The position numbers and the translations under genes are program-made. DNA of 64,000 bases from an uncultured bacterium (lineage in GTDB: Bacteria; Bacillota; Clostridia; Lachnospirales; Lachnospiraceae). This document shows, one piece after another, positions 15,408 through 23,556 of this stretch. Under the pieces are notes generated by a model. It was not told the DNA's origin, searched no databases, and was given only the letters and a program-made list of their open reading frames with translations. The first letter of the stretch is position 1. The number at the start of each line of letters is the position of its first letter. The stretch lies in the NCBI GenBank assembly GCA_905215625.1, contig CAJMQQ010000003.1, forward strand, positions 1-64,000, written 5' to 3'.

Positions 15408-16415
15408 TTACTGTTTTGCAAACGGGTTATGATCGCTGGGCGCATCTTTGTCTAAGAGCCAGCAGCGGGATCGGTGCCCTTCTCCCACTTCTGTAAAATC
15501 CGGACACTCGTTGGCGCAGATATTTCTGGCATATGGACAGCGGGGAGCAAACGGGCAGCCCTTTGGCGGATTGGTCATATCCGGCGGAGAACCTGGAATC
15601 GGGGTCAGCCGCTTTTTCTTATCCTGACCAAGTCTGGGGATCGATTCCAAAAGTCCCAATGTATAGGGATGTCTGGGATTTTCAAAAATATCGTCAATGG
15701 AAGCTTCTTCCATAATCAGACCGCCGTACATAACAATTACTCTGGTACACAGTTCTGCAACTACCCCTAAATCATGGGTAATAAACATAATGCTGGTTCC
15801 GAACTCTTTCTGCAGGCCCCGAAGCTGTTTTAAAATCTGGTCCTGTATAGTCACGTCTAACGCCGTCGTCGGTTCATCTGCAATCAGCAAATCCGGTTTG
15901 TTAGCCAGCGCCATGGCAATCATCACTCTTTGCCGCATACCGCCGGAAAACTCGTGAGGGTAAGAATTGTACCGTTTCTCCGGCTCCGGTATCCGGACTC
16001 TGGAAAACAGTTCTAAAACCTCTTTTTTCTGTTCCTCTTTTCCCATATCCTTATGATGTTCCTTCAGCATCTCTGCTACCTGTTTTCCCACTGGAATCAG
16101 GGGATTTAACGAAGACATGGGATCCTGGAAAATCATAGAAATTTTCCCGCCGCGGATTTTTCTCATCTGGGTTTTATTGAACTTTGCCAAATCCTGTCCT
16201 TCAAACAGGATAGTTCCTTCCTTTACCCGTCCGGTATCTGCCAACAGCTTCAATATAGACATGGACGTAACGCTTTTTCCGCTGCCAGACTCTCCTACGA
16301 TTCCTAAAATATCACCTTTATTGACAGAAAAGCTGACGCCGCGCACCGCCTGCACTTCCCCATTGCTGGTGAAAAACGATGTTTTTAAATTTTCTACTTG
16401 TAAAATCGCATCCAT
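15408..16415 (-). CDS. oppD: Oligopeptide ABC transporter ATP-binding protein OppD
   Basis: A 335-residue ATPase, partner of OppF. Walker [13 protein letters not shown], signature [14 protein letters not shown], Walker [14 protein letters not shown], and the C-terminal oligo_HPY segment with [23 protein letters not shown], whose cysteines match the Fe-S or metal site reported in some Opp/Dpp ATPases. It sits 18 bp after oppC. Confidence 0.95.
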   Translation of the reverse strand: MDAILQVENLKTSFFTSNGEVQAVRGVSFSVNKGDILGIVGESGSGKSVTSMSILKLLADTGRVKEGTILFEGQDLAKFNKTQMRKIRGGKISMIFQDPMSSLNPLIPVGKQVAEMLKEHHKDMGKEEQKKEVLELFSRVRIPEPEKRYNSYPHEFSGGMRQRVMIAMALANKPDLLIADEPTTALDVTIQDQILKQLRGLQKEFGTSIMFITHDLGVVAELCTRVIVMYGGLIMEEASIDDIFENPRHPYTLGLLESIPRLGQDKKKRLTPIPGSPPDMTNPPKGCPFAPRCPYARNICANECPDFTEVGEGHRSRCWLLDKDAPSDHNPFAKQ

Positions 16416-16433
16416 GTTTCTCTCTCCTGCCCA

Positions 16434-17585
16434 TTACTTTTTCAATTTCGGATCCAACGCATCCCGAAGACCGTCTCCCACAAAGTTAAATGCAAACATA
16501 ATAATGCAGATAACCAAAGCCGGAATAAACATCTGGTGAGGACAAATTCTCAAGTTTTCTGCCGCATCGTTGCACATGGTTCCAAGACTTGCTAACGGCG
16601 GCTTTAATCCAATACCCAGATAGCTTAAAAATGCCTCCATAAAGATTGCCGATGGAATCAGCATAGTTACGGTAACCAGAATGGAACCCATTGCATTAGG
16701 AATCAGATGTTCCAGTAGAATGGTTTTCGTCGAAGAGCCAATGGTTCTGGCCGCCATAACAAATTCCTGCTCTTTTAAGCTTAACACCTGGCCTCTGACA
16801 ACCCGAGCCATATCTACCCAGTATACGCTTCCCAGAGCGATAATAATACTAGTAAGACCGTCTCCTAAAAGCACCATAATCAGAATCACATACAGAGTAA
16901 GAGGGATTGTGCTGATAATATCGACAATACGCATCATAACCGCGTCCACGTTTCCACCTGCATAACCGGCAATCCCGCCGTACAGAATCCCGATTACCAT
17001 ATTCACTGCCGCCGCCACAAAAGCTACCAGCAGGGAAACCCTGGTTCCGTACATCAGACGGGTCAGAATGTCTCTTCCTAGCGCGTCGGTTCCCAAAAGA
17101 TAGGACTTGTTCCAGATACGTTCTGACGGATAAATAACCTTTGTCTCCTGATCTGCGATCACATAAGGCTTCTGGCCGTAATAAAGAGCAACTTCTCTTC
17201 CATTGTAATCAAAAATCGTCATCATCTGGTCATCTTCACTGCGCACCTTTTTTAACTGCCCTCCCAGTGTACCGTCCGGATTGACATACAGCACTTTCAA
17301 GGACTGGGTAATGTAGAGATGGCCATTGTTATCCGGCGTTTGAAATACCTTCATCAAAGGCGGAATGTTTACAACCTCCAAATTCTGGGTAGAATAATTG
17401 TAATCCGTAAAACTGGGGCCTGCAATCGAAAATACCATCAGCATCAGGATAATGACAAATCCTGCAATGGCGGTCGGTTTCTTACGGAACCGGAACCAGA
17501 CGTCTCCCGCAAAGGTTCTGTTTTTTCCCCAGATTTTCTCTCGATCCTCATTGGTTGAGGAAAGTAATTCCCATTTCTGTTCCAT
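16434..17585 (-). CDS. oppC: Oligopeptide ABC transporter permease OppC with an enlarged outer loop
   Basis: A 383-residue permease, longer than the usual ~300. After the first helix (AIAGFVIILMLMVFSIAG) there is an extra ~90-residue hydrophilic insert (about residues 65-150: HLYITQSLKVLYVNPDG ... YNGREVALYYGQKPYVI) before the canonical GTDALGRDILTRLMYGTRVSL. The permease core with the EAA loop (AARTIGSSTKTILLEHLIPN) is intact. The insert would face outside and could contact OppA. AGGAGAG precedes the start. Confidence 0.92.
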   Translation of the reverse strand: MEQKWELLSSTNEDREKIWGKNRTFAGDVWFRFRKKPTAIAGFVIILMLMVFSIAGPSFTDYNYSTQNLEVVNIPPLMKVFQTPDNNGHLYITQSLKVLYVNPDGTLGGQLKKVRSEDDQMMTIFDYNGREVALYYGQKPYVIADQETKVIYPSERIWNKSYLLGTDALGRDILTRLMYGTRVSLLVAFVAAAVNMVIGILYGGIAGYAGGNVDAVMMRIVDIISTIPLTLYVILIMVLLGDGLTSIIIALGSVYWVDMARVVRGQVLSLKEQEFVMAARTIGSSTKTILLEHLIPNAMGSILVTVTMLIPSAIFMEAFLSYLGIGLKPPLASLGTMCNDAAENLRICPHQMFIPALVICIIMFAFNFVGDGLRDALDPKLKK

Positions 17586-17599
17586 TTTCTCTCTCCTGC

Positions 17600-18517
17600 C
17601 TATTCATATTTGATTCGCGGGTCAATGAGACAGTAGAATATATCTACTATAAAAATCATGGCCATCAAGAAGGTGGCGTAAAAAATGGTAACGCCCATAA
17701 TCGTGGTATAATCCCGCTGGGATACGCTGTTTACAAAATGTACGCCCAGACCTGGAATGGCAAAAATCTTTTCAATTACAAAGCTTCCGGTCAGCAGTCC
17801 CGCTATGGTTGGCCCCAGCACCGTAACAACTGGTATCAGTGCATTCCTCATGGCGTGACGCAAAATTACTTTTGTCTCGGAAAGGCCTTTCGCCCTGGCG
17901 GTACGGATATAATCCTGTCCCATCACTTCCAACAGACTGGACCGCATCAGGCGGGCAATATAGCTGATAGAGTAACCGCCCAGAGCAATTACCGGAAGAA
18001 TGTAACCTTTCCAGGTATCTACACCGTAAGTCGGCAGCCAGTTCAGTCGGAACGAGAATATGTAGATCAACACCGACGCAATGACAAAAGAAGGAATCGT
18101 AACGCCAATGGTGGCAACTGCCATAATGGCCATGTCCTGCCACTTTCCATTTTTTACCGCTGCCAGGATTCCCATAGGAATTGCAGTCAGTAAAACAAAA
18201 ATAATGGTAACAACACCCAGCTTTGCGGAAACTGGAAATCCATTACGGATAAAGTCATTGACGGATTTGCCGCGATACTGATAAGAAGGGCCGAAATCGC
18301 CTCTCACCACACCGCCTAGATAATCGAAAAACTGTTCATACAGCGGTGCATCCAGATTGTACTTTGCATTTAACGCTGCCTCTACTTCGGCAGAAACGTT
18401 TTTATTGCTGGTAAAAGGCCCGCCTGGTACGGAGTGCATGATCAGAAATGTCAGCAGGATAATAAAAAACAACGCTACAATCATCATGCAGAACCGCTTT
18501 GCAAAATATTTCCACAT
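17600..18517 (-). CDS. oppB: Oligopeptide ABC transporter permease OppB
   Basis: A 305-residue permease, first gene of the opp operon. Typical N-terminus MWKYFAKRFCMMIVALFFIILLTFLIMHSVPGGPF and EAA motif ARAKGLSETKVILRHAMRNALIPVVT. The internal ATG at 18517 is chosen over the one 18 bp upstream because AGGGG sits seven bases before it and the family starts at this point; the earlier ATG has no ribosome site. Confidence 0.92.
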   Translation of the reverse strand: MWKYFAKRFCMMIVALFFIILLTFLIMHSVPGGPFTSNKNVSAEVEAALNAKYNLDAPLYEQFFDYLGGVVRGDFGPSYQYRGKSVNDFIRNGFPVSAKLGVVTIIFVLLTAIPMGILAAVKNGKWQDMAIMAVATIGVTIPSFVIASVLIYIFSFRLNWLPTYGVDTWKGYILPVIALGGYSISYIARLMRSSLLEVMGQDYIRTARAKGLSETKVILRHAMRNALIPVVTVLGPTIAGLLTGSFVIEKIFAIPGLGVHFVNSVSQRDYTTIMGVTIFYATFLMAMIFIVDIFYCLIDPRIKYE

Positions 18518-18593
18518 ATCCAAACCCCTCTCCATCTCTTGATTCTACTTCTGTTCTAAGTCTAGTGTACTGTATCTCTTAGATATTTTCGTT

Positions 18594-18623
18594 ATCATAG
18601 CACAAGATACTGCATCTTGTCAA
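18594..18623 (-). promoter_or_regulatory. opp promoter with a palindrome inside the spacer
   Basis: Minus-strand -35 TTGACA (18618-18623), 18-bp spacer, -10 TATGAT (18594-18599). CAAGAT-N5-ATCTTG (18603-18619) fills the spacer between the boxes. A long spacer with central dyad symmetry is how MerR-type activators bind; a simple repressor would also fit. No regulator gene is adjacent. Confidence 0.75.
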
Positions 18624-18684
18624 CGCTTTAATTTGATAATATAGTAAGTTGATGCATTGGCAGCAAAACGCTTTGCAAACTAAC

Positions 18685-18740
18685 AAAAAAGCTGTTGCAA
18701 AACCAAAGACAGAATTTCTCTATCTTGATTTCACAACAGC
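18685..18740 (-). terminator. Terminator of the infC-rpmI-rplT operon
   Basis: On the minus strand GCTGTTG (18734-18740) pairs with CAACAGC (18691-18697), followed by TTTTTTG. The loop contains a second imperfect helix (CAAGATAGA with TCTGTCTTTG), extending the structure. It lies 38 bp after the rplT stop. Confidence 0.8.
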
Positions 18741-18778
18741 CTCTTCGCCGTTTCGATTTATCGAACAATTCGTAACCG

Positions 18779-19135
18779 TTACGCTAATTTGGATTTTGCT
18801 AACTCAGCTAACTTTGCAAATCCTTCTGCATCGTTGATAGCCATGTCAGATAATACCTTACGGTTCATCTCAACACCAGCTAACTTTAAGCCGTACATAA
18901 ACTTGCTGTAGGACAGGCCGTTGATACGAGCTGCAGCGTTGATACGTGCAATCCATAACTGTCTGAACTGTCTCTTTCTCTCCTTACGTCCGGAGTAGGA
19001 GCTGGTTAATGCTCTCATTACGGACTGTTTTGCGATTCTATACTGTTTGGAACGAGCGCCTCTGTAGCCCTTAGCCAGCTTTAACACTCTGTTATGTTTC
19101 TTCTTAGCGTTCATACCGCCTTTAATTCTTGCCAT
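18779..19135 (-). CDS. rplT: 50S ribosomal protein L20
   Basis: The 118-residue basic protein [39 protein letters not shown] is unmistakably L20, a 23S rRNA-binding protein needed early in 50S assembly. It closes the infC-rpmI-rplT operon and is followed by a terminator. L20 represses this operon through its leader in Bacillus. Confidence 0.98.
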   Translation of the reverse strand: MARIKGGMNAKKKHNRVLKLAKGYRGARSKQYRIAKQSVMRALTSSYSGRKERKRQFRQLWIARINAAARINGLSYSKFMYGLKLAGVEMNRKVLSDMAINDAEGFAKLAELAKSKLA

Positions 19136-19168
19136 CGGTCATTTCCTCCTTCTTAATTCAACGTCAAC

Positions 19169-19366
19169 TTACAGATATGGTAAAATCTTCTTCATTACTT
19201 TGCTGTTGGTAGCATCAGTAACGATATCTTTTCTAAGATTTCTCTTTCTCTTGGTTGACTTCTTAGTTAAGATATGGGATTTGTACGCTTTGTTGCGAAC
19301 CAGCTTACCGGTTCCGGTCTTTTTGAAACGCTTTGCTGCTGCTCTGCTTGTTTTTAATTTTGGCAT
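19169..19366 (-). CDS. rpmI: 50S ribosomal protein L35
   Basis: A 65-residue basic protein, [31 protein letters not shown], the standard L35 length and sequence pattern. It lies between infC (28 bp) and rplT (33 bp), each gap carrying a ribosome site. Confidence 0.98.
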   Translation of the reverse strand: MPKLKTSRAAAKRFKKTGTGKLVRNKAYKSHILTKKSTKRKRNLRKDIVTDATNSKVMKKILPYL

Positions 19367-19394
19367 TGTAGTTTCCTCCTTAATCAGTTCTATT

Positions 19395-19901
19395 TTAACG
19401 TTTTGCAGTTAAAAAAATGACCATACTTCTGCCCTCTACCTTAGCTGGCTTGTCGATTGCGGCAATGTCAGCCAGACCCTGGGCAAAATCATCTAAAATA
19501 TACTTAGATTTGGACATATGAGCCATCTCACGGCCGCGGAACCGCAAGGTTACCTTGACCTTATCGCCCTTTTCCAGGAACTTTCTTGCAGCTCCCATCT
19601 TTGTATTCAAATCATTGGTGTCGATGTTCGGGGATAAACGAACTTCCTTAATCTCGATTACCTTTTGCTTCTTCTTCGCTTCCTTTTCTTTACGAGCCAG
19701 CTCGTAACGGTACTTTCCGTAATCGATAATCTTGCATACCGGCGGCTTTGCAGTAGGCGCAATCTTTACCAGGTCTAACTCAGCCTCCTGTGCCATCCGA
19801 AAAGCTTCTTTTGCGGACATAATGCCAAGCTGACTTCCGTCTTCTCCAATCAGCCGGACTTCCTTGTCTCTAATTTGTTCGTTAATCATTAACTCGCTAA
19901 T
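19395..19901 (-). CDS. infC: Translation initiation factor IF-3, AUU start codon
   Basis: IF-3 keeps the 30S subunit free and checks the start codon. From the ATT at 19899-19901 the protein is 168 residues, with N-domain [26 protein letters not shown] and C-domain [20 protein letters not shown]. The start is chosen because GGAGG lies nine bases before the ATT; the first downstream ATG (Met5) is about 21 bases away, and the upstream extension to 19991 would cover the attenuator. An AUU start is the classical self-regulatory device of infC, since IF-3 discriminates against it. Confidence 0.9.
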   Translation of the reverse strand: MSELMINEQIRDKEVRLIGEDGSQLGIMSAKEAFRMAQEAELDLVKIAPTAKPPVCKIIDYGKYRYELARKEKEAKKKQKVIEIKEVRLSPNIDTNDLNTKMGAARKFLEKGDKVKVTLRFRGREMAHMSKSKYILDDFAQGLADIAAIDKPAKVEGRSMVIFLTAKR

Positions 19902-20131
19902 GGTCGTACACCTCCATATAATATATGATATGATAAGAATTGGGAACATCTGCCATACTGGATGACAGATATAAAAAAAGCAGATAGACAATCATCTATC
20001 CACCCATCATACGCTACCAAGCACTGCAAAACAACTCAATATCAGCTTATGTAGTCTGTTATGAACCTGGGTCACTGACTCGTGCCGAGGTGAGGCGGAT
20101 ACCTGCTTTCCTGTCTGTTGCTTTCACAACT
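19902..20131 (-). promoter_or_regulatory. infC-rpmI-rplT leader with attenuator (probable L20-type leader)
   Basis: About 230 transcribed bases precede infC, far more than needed for translation. Near the 3' end GATAGA (19995-20000 on the minus strand) pairs with TCTATC (19983-19988) and is followed by seven T (19973-19979): a premature terminator. A second hairpin (CTGTCAT/ATGGCAG) lies between it and the ribosome site. In Firmicutes this operon is regulated by L20 binding its leader and causing termination; the architecture fits, though I cannot match the L20-binding site base by base. Confidence 0.7.
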
Positions 20132-20137
20132 TTTAGT

Positions 20138-20166
20138 AGTATACTATGGATGAACAGGTTTGTCAA
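20138..20166 (-). promoter_or_regulatory. Promoter of infC-rpmI-rplT
   Basis: Minus-strand -35 TTGACA (20161-20166), 17-bp spacer, -10 TATACT (20138-20143): near-consensus, as expected for a ribosomal protein operon. Confidence 0.85.
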
Positions 20167-20236
20167 GGGCAATTTTTCTATTTTATGATTTTATCATTTG
20201 TTTGGATAACAGTTCAGCCATGCACCTTTCCATACG

Positions 20237-20274
20237 CGAAAAATCAATCGCAAATTTTTACGATTGATTTTTCG
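20237..20274 (-). terminator. Perfect 14-bp inverted repeat, likely terminator of the DUF3990 operon
   Basis: CGAAAAATCAATCG (20237-20250) and CGATTGATTTTTCG (20261-20274) are exact complements around a 10-base A/T loop. The run of T lies in the descending arm, as in some terminators. It lies 55 bp past the truncated DUF3791-like gene. The rest of the stretch 20172-20328 is A/T-rich with nothing else I can name. Confidence 0.6.
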
Positions 20275-20328
20275 GTTGAATTTAACCATTTTTAAATCAG
20301 TGAATATATTTACAACCTAATCATTAAA

Positions 20329-20451
20329 TCACTTTATTTTCCAAATAACACTCGTTCTTGTATTTTTTGTCTTTCTCGCTATATAATCTATCAGACTGCA
20401 GGTAAAAAATAAATCATTATCTTTTGCTGATTCTCTCCCTACATTTCCCAT
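20329..20451 (-). pseudogene. DUF3791-like protein, probably truncated (40 residues)
   Basis: The ATG shares one base with the stop of the DUF3990 gene (TAATG) and has a GAGG site inside it. The product begins MGNVGRESAKDNDLFFTCSL and continues IDYIARKTKNTR; LFFTCSLI-YIARKTKNTR resembles the C-terminal half of DUF3791 proteins, which usually continue for another 25-30 residues (a ...NALG...IYELADVYH-like helix). Here a stop follows after IWKIK, so the tail is lost by mutation. DUF3791 and DUF3990 genes are habitual neighbours. Confidence 0.5.
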
Positions 20452-20912
20452 TACAAAACCTCCTCAAATCCCCTGTATTCCAGGCATTTTAGTGCTTCCT
20501 TTGTACAGAAATTAATTTGATGTGTTGGGTATTTGAATTTCGCCAATACCCAGAACTGCTCTCTTGTAATGCTTCCATCCATATAATCAGATACATAATT
20601 ATAAATTTGGTCATCTGCCATTGCCCCAATTACAATATCATACGAGTGTTTCTTACCGCTTTTGCAATTAATAATAAAATCCAGCCATTCATCCGTCATT
20701 TCTTTAAATTCTTTTATTTGCAAATCAGAATTCAAACGCACATCATAAATAGACACAATTTTTGTATCATATCGTTTTGCCCACCGCTGTGCCTGTTCTT
20801 TTATAATTGTGCAGTAAAATCCAGTTCCAAAGTCCTTTGTATTTCTTCCAATACGGATTTCAGGATTTTCAATTGGCATATAGCTGCCACAGTATACTGT
20901 CATCTTTGTCAT
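20451..20912 (-). CDS. DUF3990 protein (ADP-ribosyltransferase-like fold)
   Basis: A 153-residue protein with the DUF3990 pattern: VYCGSYMPIENPEIRIGRNTKDFGTGFYCT followed by QAQRWAKRYD. The family belongs to the ADP-ribosyltransferase-like superfamily and is found beside DUF3791 proteins in mobile and conflict-related loci; activity has not been shown to my knowledge. The ATG at 20912 is the first ATG; it has GAGG three bases upstream (short), so the ATG at 20903 is possible. A TTG at 20927 has no ribosome site. A/T-rich compared with its neighbours, which suggests transfer. Confidence 0.75.
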   Translation of the reverse strand: MTKMTVYCGSYMPIENPEIRIGRNTKDFGTGFYCTIIKEQAQRWAKRYDTKIVSIYDVRLNSDLQIKEFKEMTDEWLDFIINCKSGKKHSYDIVIGAMADDQIYNYVSDYMDGSITREQFWVLAKFKYPTHQINFCTKEALKCLEYRGFEEVL

Positions 20913-20976
20913 TTTCCTCACTGTCAAAAAAGTTCTTACACAAACTATTTATATAATATCTTTGTCTGATTCAATT

Positions 20977-21005
20977 ATTCTACTATTGTTTAAGTTCGTC
21001 GTCAA
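20977..21005 (-). promoter_or_regulatory. Promoter of the DUF3990 gene
   Basis: Minus-strand -35 TTGACG (21000-21005), 17-bp spacer, -10 TAGAAT (20977-20982), about 65 bp before the gene start. The remaining intergenic DNA to 21145 is A/T-rich without other visible features. Confidence 0.6.
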
Positions 21006-21145
21006 CGGCATCCATATATCACAGTCTCATCTTTTAAGCCAGTCCCATACTTTATAGACTTTCTATTTTGTTTTACCATAATACAATTATTCACTTTTCA
21101 CAATTTCCATAATTATTTTTGTGTATATTATCTAAAATTAACTTT

Positions 21146-21228
21146 CTAAACAGTTTAGTTATTGACATTTTTTACAACCAGCTTCATAATATTGTTGTAC
21201 TCAAAAACAATTTATGCGCAAAATTGTT
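21146..21228 (+). promoter_or_regulatory. Promoter flanked by two palindromes, upstream of the hydrolase gene
   Basis: -35 TTGACA (21162-21167), 17-bp spacer, -10 CATAAT (21185-21190). Directly upstream is the palindrome CTAAAC-A-GTTTAG (21146-21158); downstream, after the expected start point, is AACAATTT-N7-AAATTGTT (21206-21228). The latter resembles typical MarR-type sites, and a MarR gene follows the hydrolase. Control by that regulator is inferred. Confidence 0.7.
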
Positions 21229-21270
21229 CTATCGTGTTTATTACCATAAGTGAAAGTCAGGAGGTTTTCA

Positions 21271-23445
21271 ATGAGTTCTCCCAAAAAATCTTATCGTATT
21301 TTAAGTATCTGCATTGTTATCATCCTAATATGCGGCATTTTATCTGCCCTTATCAAAACCAATTTTGGAAATGTACTAGTACGGGAAGTAAATGTAGCTA
21401 TGCGAGGTGGCGTTCTCAGTGGAGAAATGTATATTCCTAAAGATGCTCTTTCTATCGATGAAAATGGAGAGTATGCTTCCCTCCGCCCTGCTGTTATTTT
21501 ATGTCATGGTTATTTAAACAGTAACCAAATGCAAGATCCAAATGCTATTGAATTGTCTCGCAGAGGATTCGTAGTCTTTTCAATGAATATGTACGGACAT
21601 GGAAATTCGGATCCAGTTTTAAAAAATGATGATCCTTCTAATTCCGGCAGTATTAATGGAGCGATTGATGCCTACAATTATATGCTCTCTCTTCCCTATA
21701 TTGACCATTCCCGAATCGCCTATGTAGCCCATTCCATGGGCGGCATGAATACTGGAAATGCAACAGCTCTTCTTAGTGGTTTCTACACAAAAGAAGATCT
21801 TCTTCTAAATATGCTTTCTGAAGAACTTGGCGTTTCTGTTACAGCTCAGGATGTTTCAGAACAAAATCCTGACTCTGTTGCCGAAAACCTAGATGACTAC
21901 AAAAAAGGAATCTATGATACCAGAAAGCAGGAAATTGAAGTTCAATATGCGAAACGGCCTTTCGCAGAGGTCTTTATGGGTTCAGGCCCAGGATTTGCCT
22001 CATTAATGCAAGCCCATGAAGTAATGGTTGCCGGCCATCCTGTATGGCGCGATGTCCAGGCCAATGTAGGCGTATCCATCGGAATGTATGAAGAAAATTC
22101 CTGGCTCATGTTTTCCGCAGCCCAGGATGGTATCAACAGTTCTTTTGAAATTCCATCTACTACCGTAGCCCGAAGCCTGTTTGAAACCGGAGATGAAACA
22201 GTACAGCGCCGTACCTGGTATCAAATTAATACTTCTTCTACCAGTACACCTGTTGCCAGTACTTTAATTGGAGAGTTTGACAGTCAAGATCCTCTTGATC
22301 CTGCTTTTGTACAAGCAGCCAAAGAACATCGGCTTCGTGCAATTACCCAGCCCTATGAAGTGCATGCAGGAAACCATTTTTCGACTCACACAACCTCTTT
22401 TGTAGTGGATTTTTTAAGCCAAACCATGGGATACAATTGTGGTGAATTGAACGAAGGAGCTGCTCCCATTGATTCTTCTTCATTTTTATGGCCCATAAAA
22501 GAATTTGCCAATGGAATTGCCTTGGCAGCCATGCTAGTACTCCTCTATCCTCTTACTCTTATTTTACTGGACAGTCCTTTCTTTGTGTCATTAAAAGGTA
22601 CTCCTGCCGATCCAGTTATTTCCATAAAAGATAAAGGTTACTGGATTACTACTGCATTATTGGTTCTAATTCCTGTTATTACGTTTATACCACTTTTTGA
22701 TCTAGCTGGAGCTCCCACCTCATATGCAGGCGAAAAAGGTGTCATCCCCTGGAGTTGGTTTTTCAGTCAAGAAAAAGCAACCAGAATCGGTATTTGGGCT
22801 CTTTGTAATGGATTAATTGCCATTGGTATTCTGTTCATAAAATATACCTGGTTCCAAAAAGGCAGCAAAAGGGGCTTCTCACAGGAAATGGGACTCGTTA
22901 TTAATAAAAAGAATCTAGGCAAAACCATTCTTCTGGCATTTCTGGTTTGTGCTTTTGGTTACCTGCTGGACGTAATATCTGTCTTTTTCTTCGCAGGCTC
23001 AGACTTCCGTATGTGGGTACTGGCTGGACGAGTTATGACTCCCTCTCAAATATTTGCATGGATATGTTACTGTTTCATATTCTTCGGTTTTTATCTGGCA
23101 AATTCCATGATGGTAAACTCCGGTCGGATGAAAGGAATGAGCAACGGAAAAAACCTGGCCTTATGCGCCATTGTCAACGGTTTCGGAATTACTTTATTTT
23201 TACTTCTTAACTATGCTTATGTAGTAGCAAACGGTTATATGGTATGGTATGAATTTGGCGTAGATAAATTCCTAGCCTGCGTCGTCATTTATCCCATGGT
23301 AGTGCTCCTTCCGCTGGCTGCTATTTATGGACGAAAATTCTATGAAAGAACAGGAACTATATACTTAGGCACCTTCCTCAACACATTCCTAATGACCTGG
23401 TTTGTGGTTGGCAATACCTGCTTCCACTATACCTTTATCCAATAA
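21271..23445 (+). CDS. Membrane alpha/beta hydrolase with a polytopic C-terminal half
   Basis: A 724-residue protein. Layout: one N-terminal helix (about 10-28), an extracellular alpha/beta-hydrolase domain with oxyanion motif LCHGYLNS (HG at 79-80) and nucleophile elbow AHSMGG (Ser155), His candidate in EVHAGNHFSTH near residue 377, then about eight transmembrane helices from residue 415 on. The catalytic domain thus sits outside, tied to a membrane domain of unknown role. The start ATG has AGGAGG six bases upstream. A terminator follows. Substrate unknown; an esterase or lipase-like function is most likely. Rather A/T-rich. Confidence 0.8.
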   Translation: MSSPKKSYRILSICIVIILICGILSALIKTNFGNVLVREVNVAMRGGVLSGEMYIPKDALSIDENGEYASLRPAVILCHGYLNSNQMQDPNAIELSRRGFVVFSMNMYGHGNSDPVLKNDDPSNSGSINGAIDAYNYMLSLPYIDHSRIAYVAHSMGGMNTGNATALLSGFYTKEDLLLNMLSEELGVSVTAQDVSEQNPDSVAENLDDYKKGIYDTRKQEIEVQYAKRPFAEVFMGSGPGFASLMQAHEVMVAGHPVWRDVQANVGVSIGMYEENSWLMFSAAQDGINSSFEIPSTTVARSLFETGDETVQRRTWYQINTSSTSTPVASTLIGEFDSQDPLDPAFVQAAKEHRLRAITQPYEVHAGNHFSTHTTSFVVDFLSQTMGYNCGELNEGAAPIDSSSFLWPIKEFANGIALAAMLVLLYPLTLILLDSPFFVSLKGTPADPVISIKDKGYWITTALLVLIPVITFIPLFDLAGAPTSYAGEKGVIPWSWFFSQEKATRIGIWALCNGLIAIGILFIKYTWFQKGSKRGFSQEMGLVINKKNLGKTILLAFLVCAFGYLLDVISVFFFAGSDFRMWVLAGRVMTPSQIFAWICYCFIFFGFYLANSMMVNSGRMKGMSNGKNLALCAIVNGFGITLFLLLNYAYVVANGYMVWYEFGVDKFLACVVIYPMVVLLPLAAIYGRKFYERTGTIYLGTFLNTFLMTWFVVGNTCFHYTFIQ

Positions 23446-23460
23446 TTATCTCTCTTTAAA

Positions 23461-23495
23461 ACGCAGTAGACGCTATTTCATCTACTGCGTTTTTC
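23461..23495 (+). terminator. Terminator of the hydrolase gene
   Basis: ACGCAGTAGA (23461-23470) pairs with TCTACTGCGT (23481-23490), followed by TTTTC. Confidence 0.88.
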
Positions 23496-23524
23496 TTGAC
23501 GAAAAAAAGGCTTTTAGATATAAT
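23496..23524 (+). promoter_or_regulatory. Promoter of the downstream marR gene
   Basis: -35 TTGACG (23496-23501), 17-bp spacer, perfect -10 TATAAT (23519-23524), starting directly after the hydrolase terminator's T-run. It shows that the regulator is a separate transcript from the hydrolase. Confidence 0.8.
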
Positions 23525-23556
23525 AAAAGACAGAATATTCAGAAAAGAGGGATTTC

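Noticed and set aside
17555..18193. Plus-strand 212-codon open frame over oppB
   Set aside because: Complementary shadow of the permease gene; no start signal and no recognisable domain.
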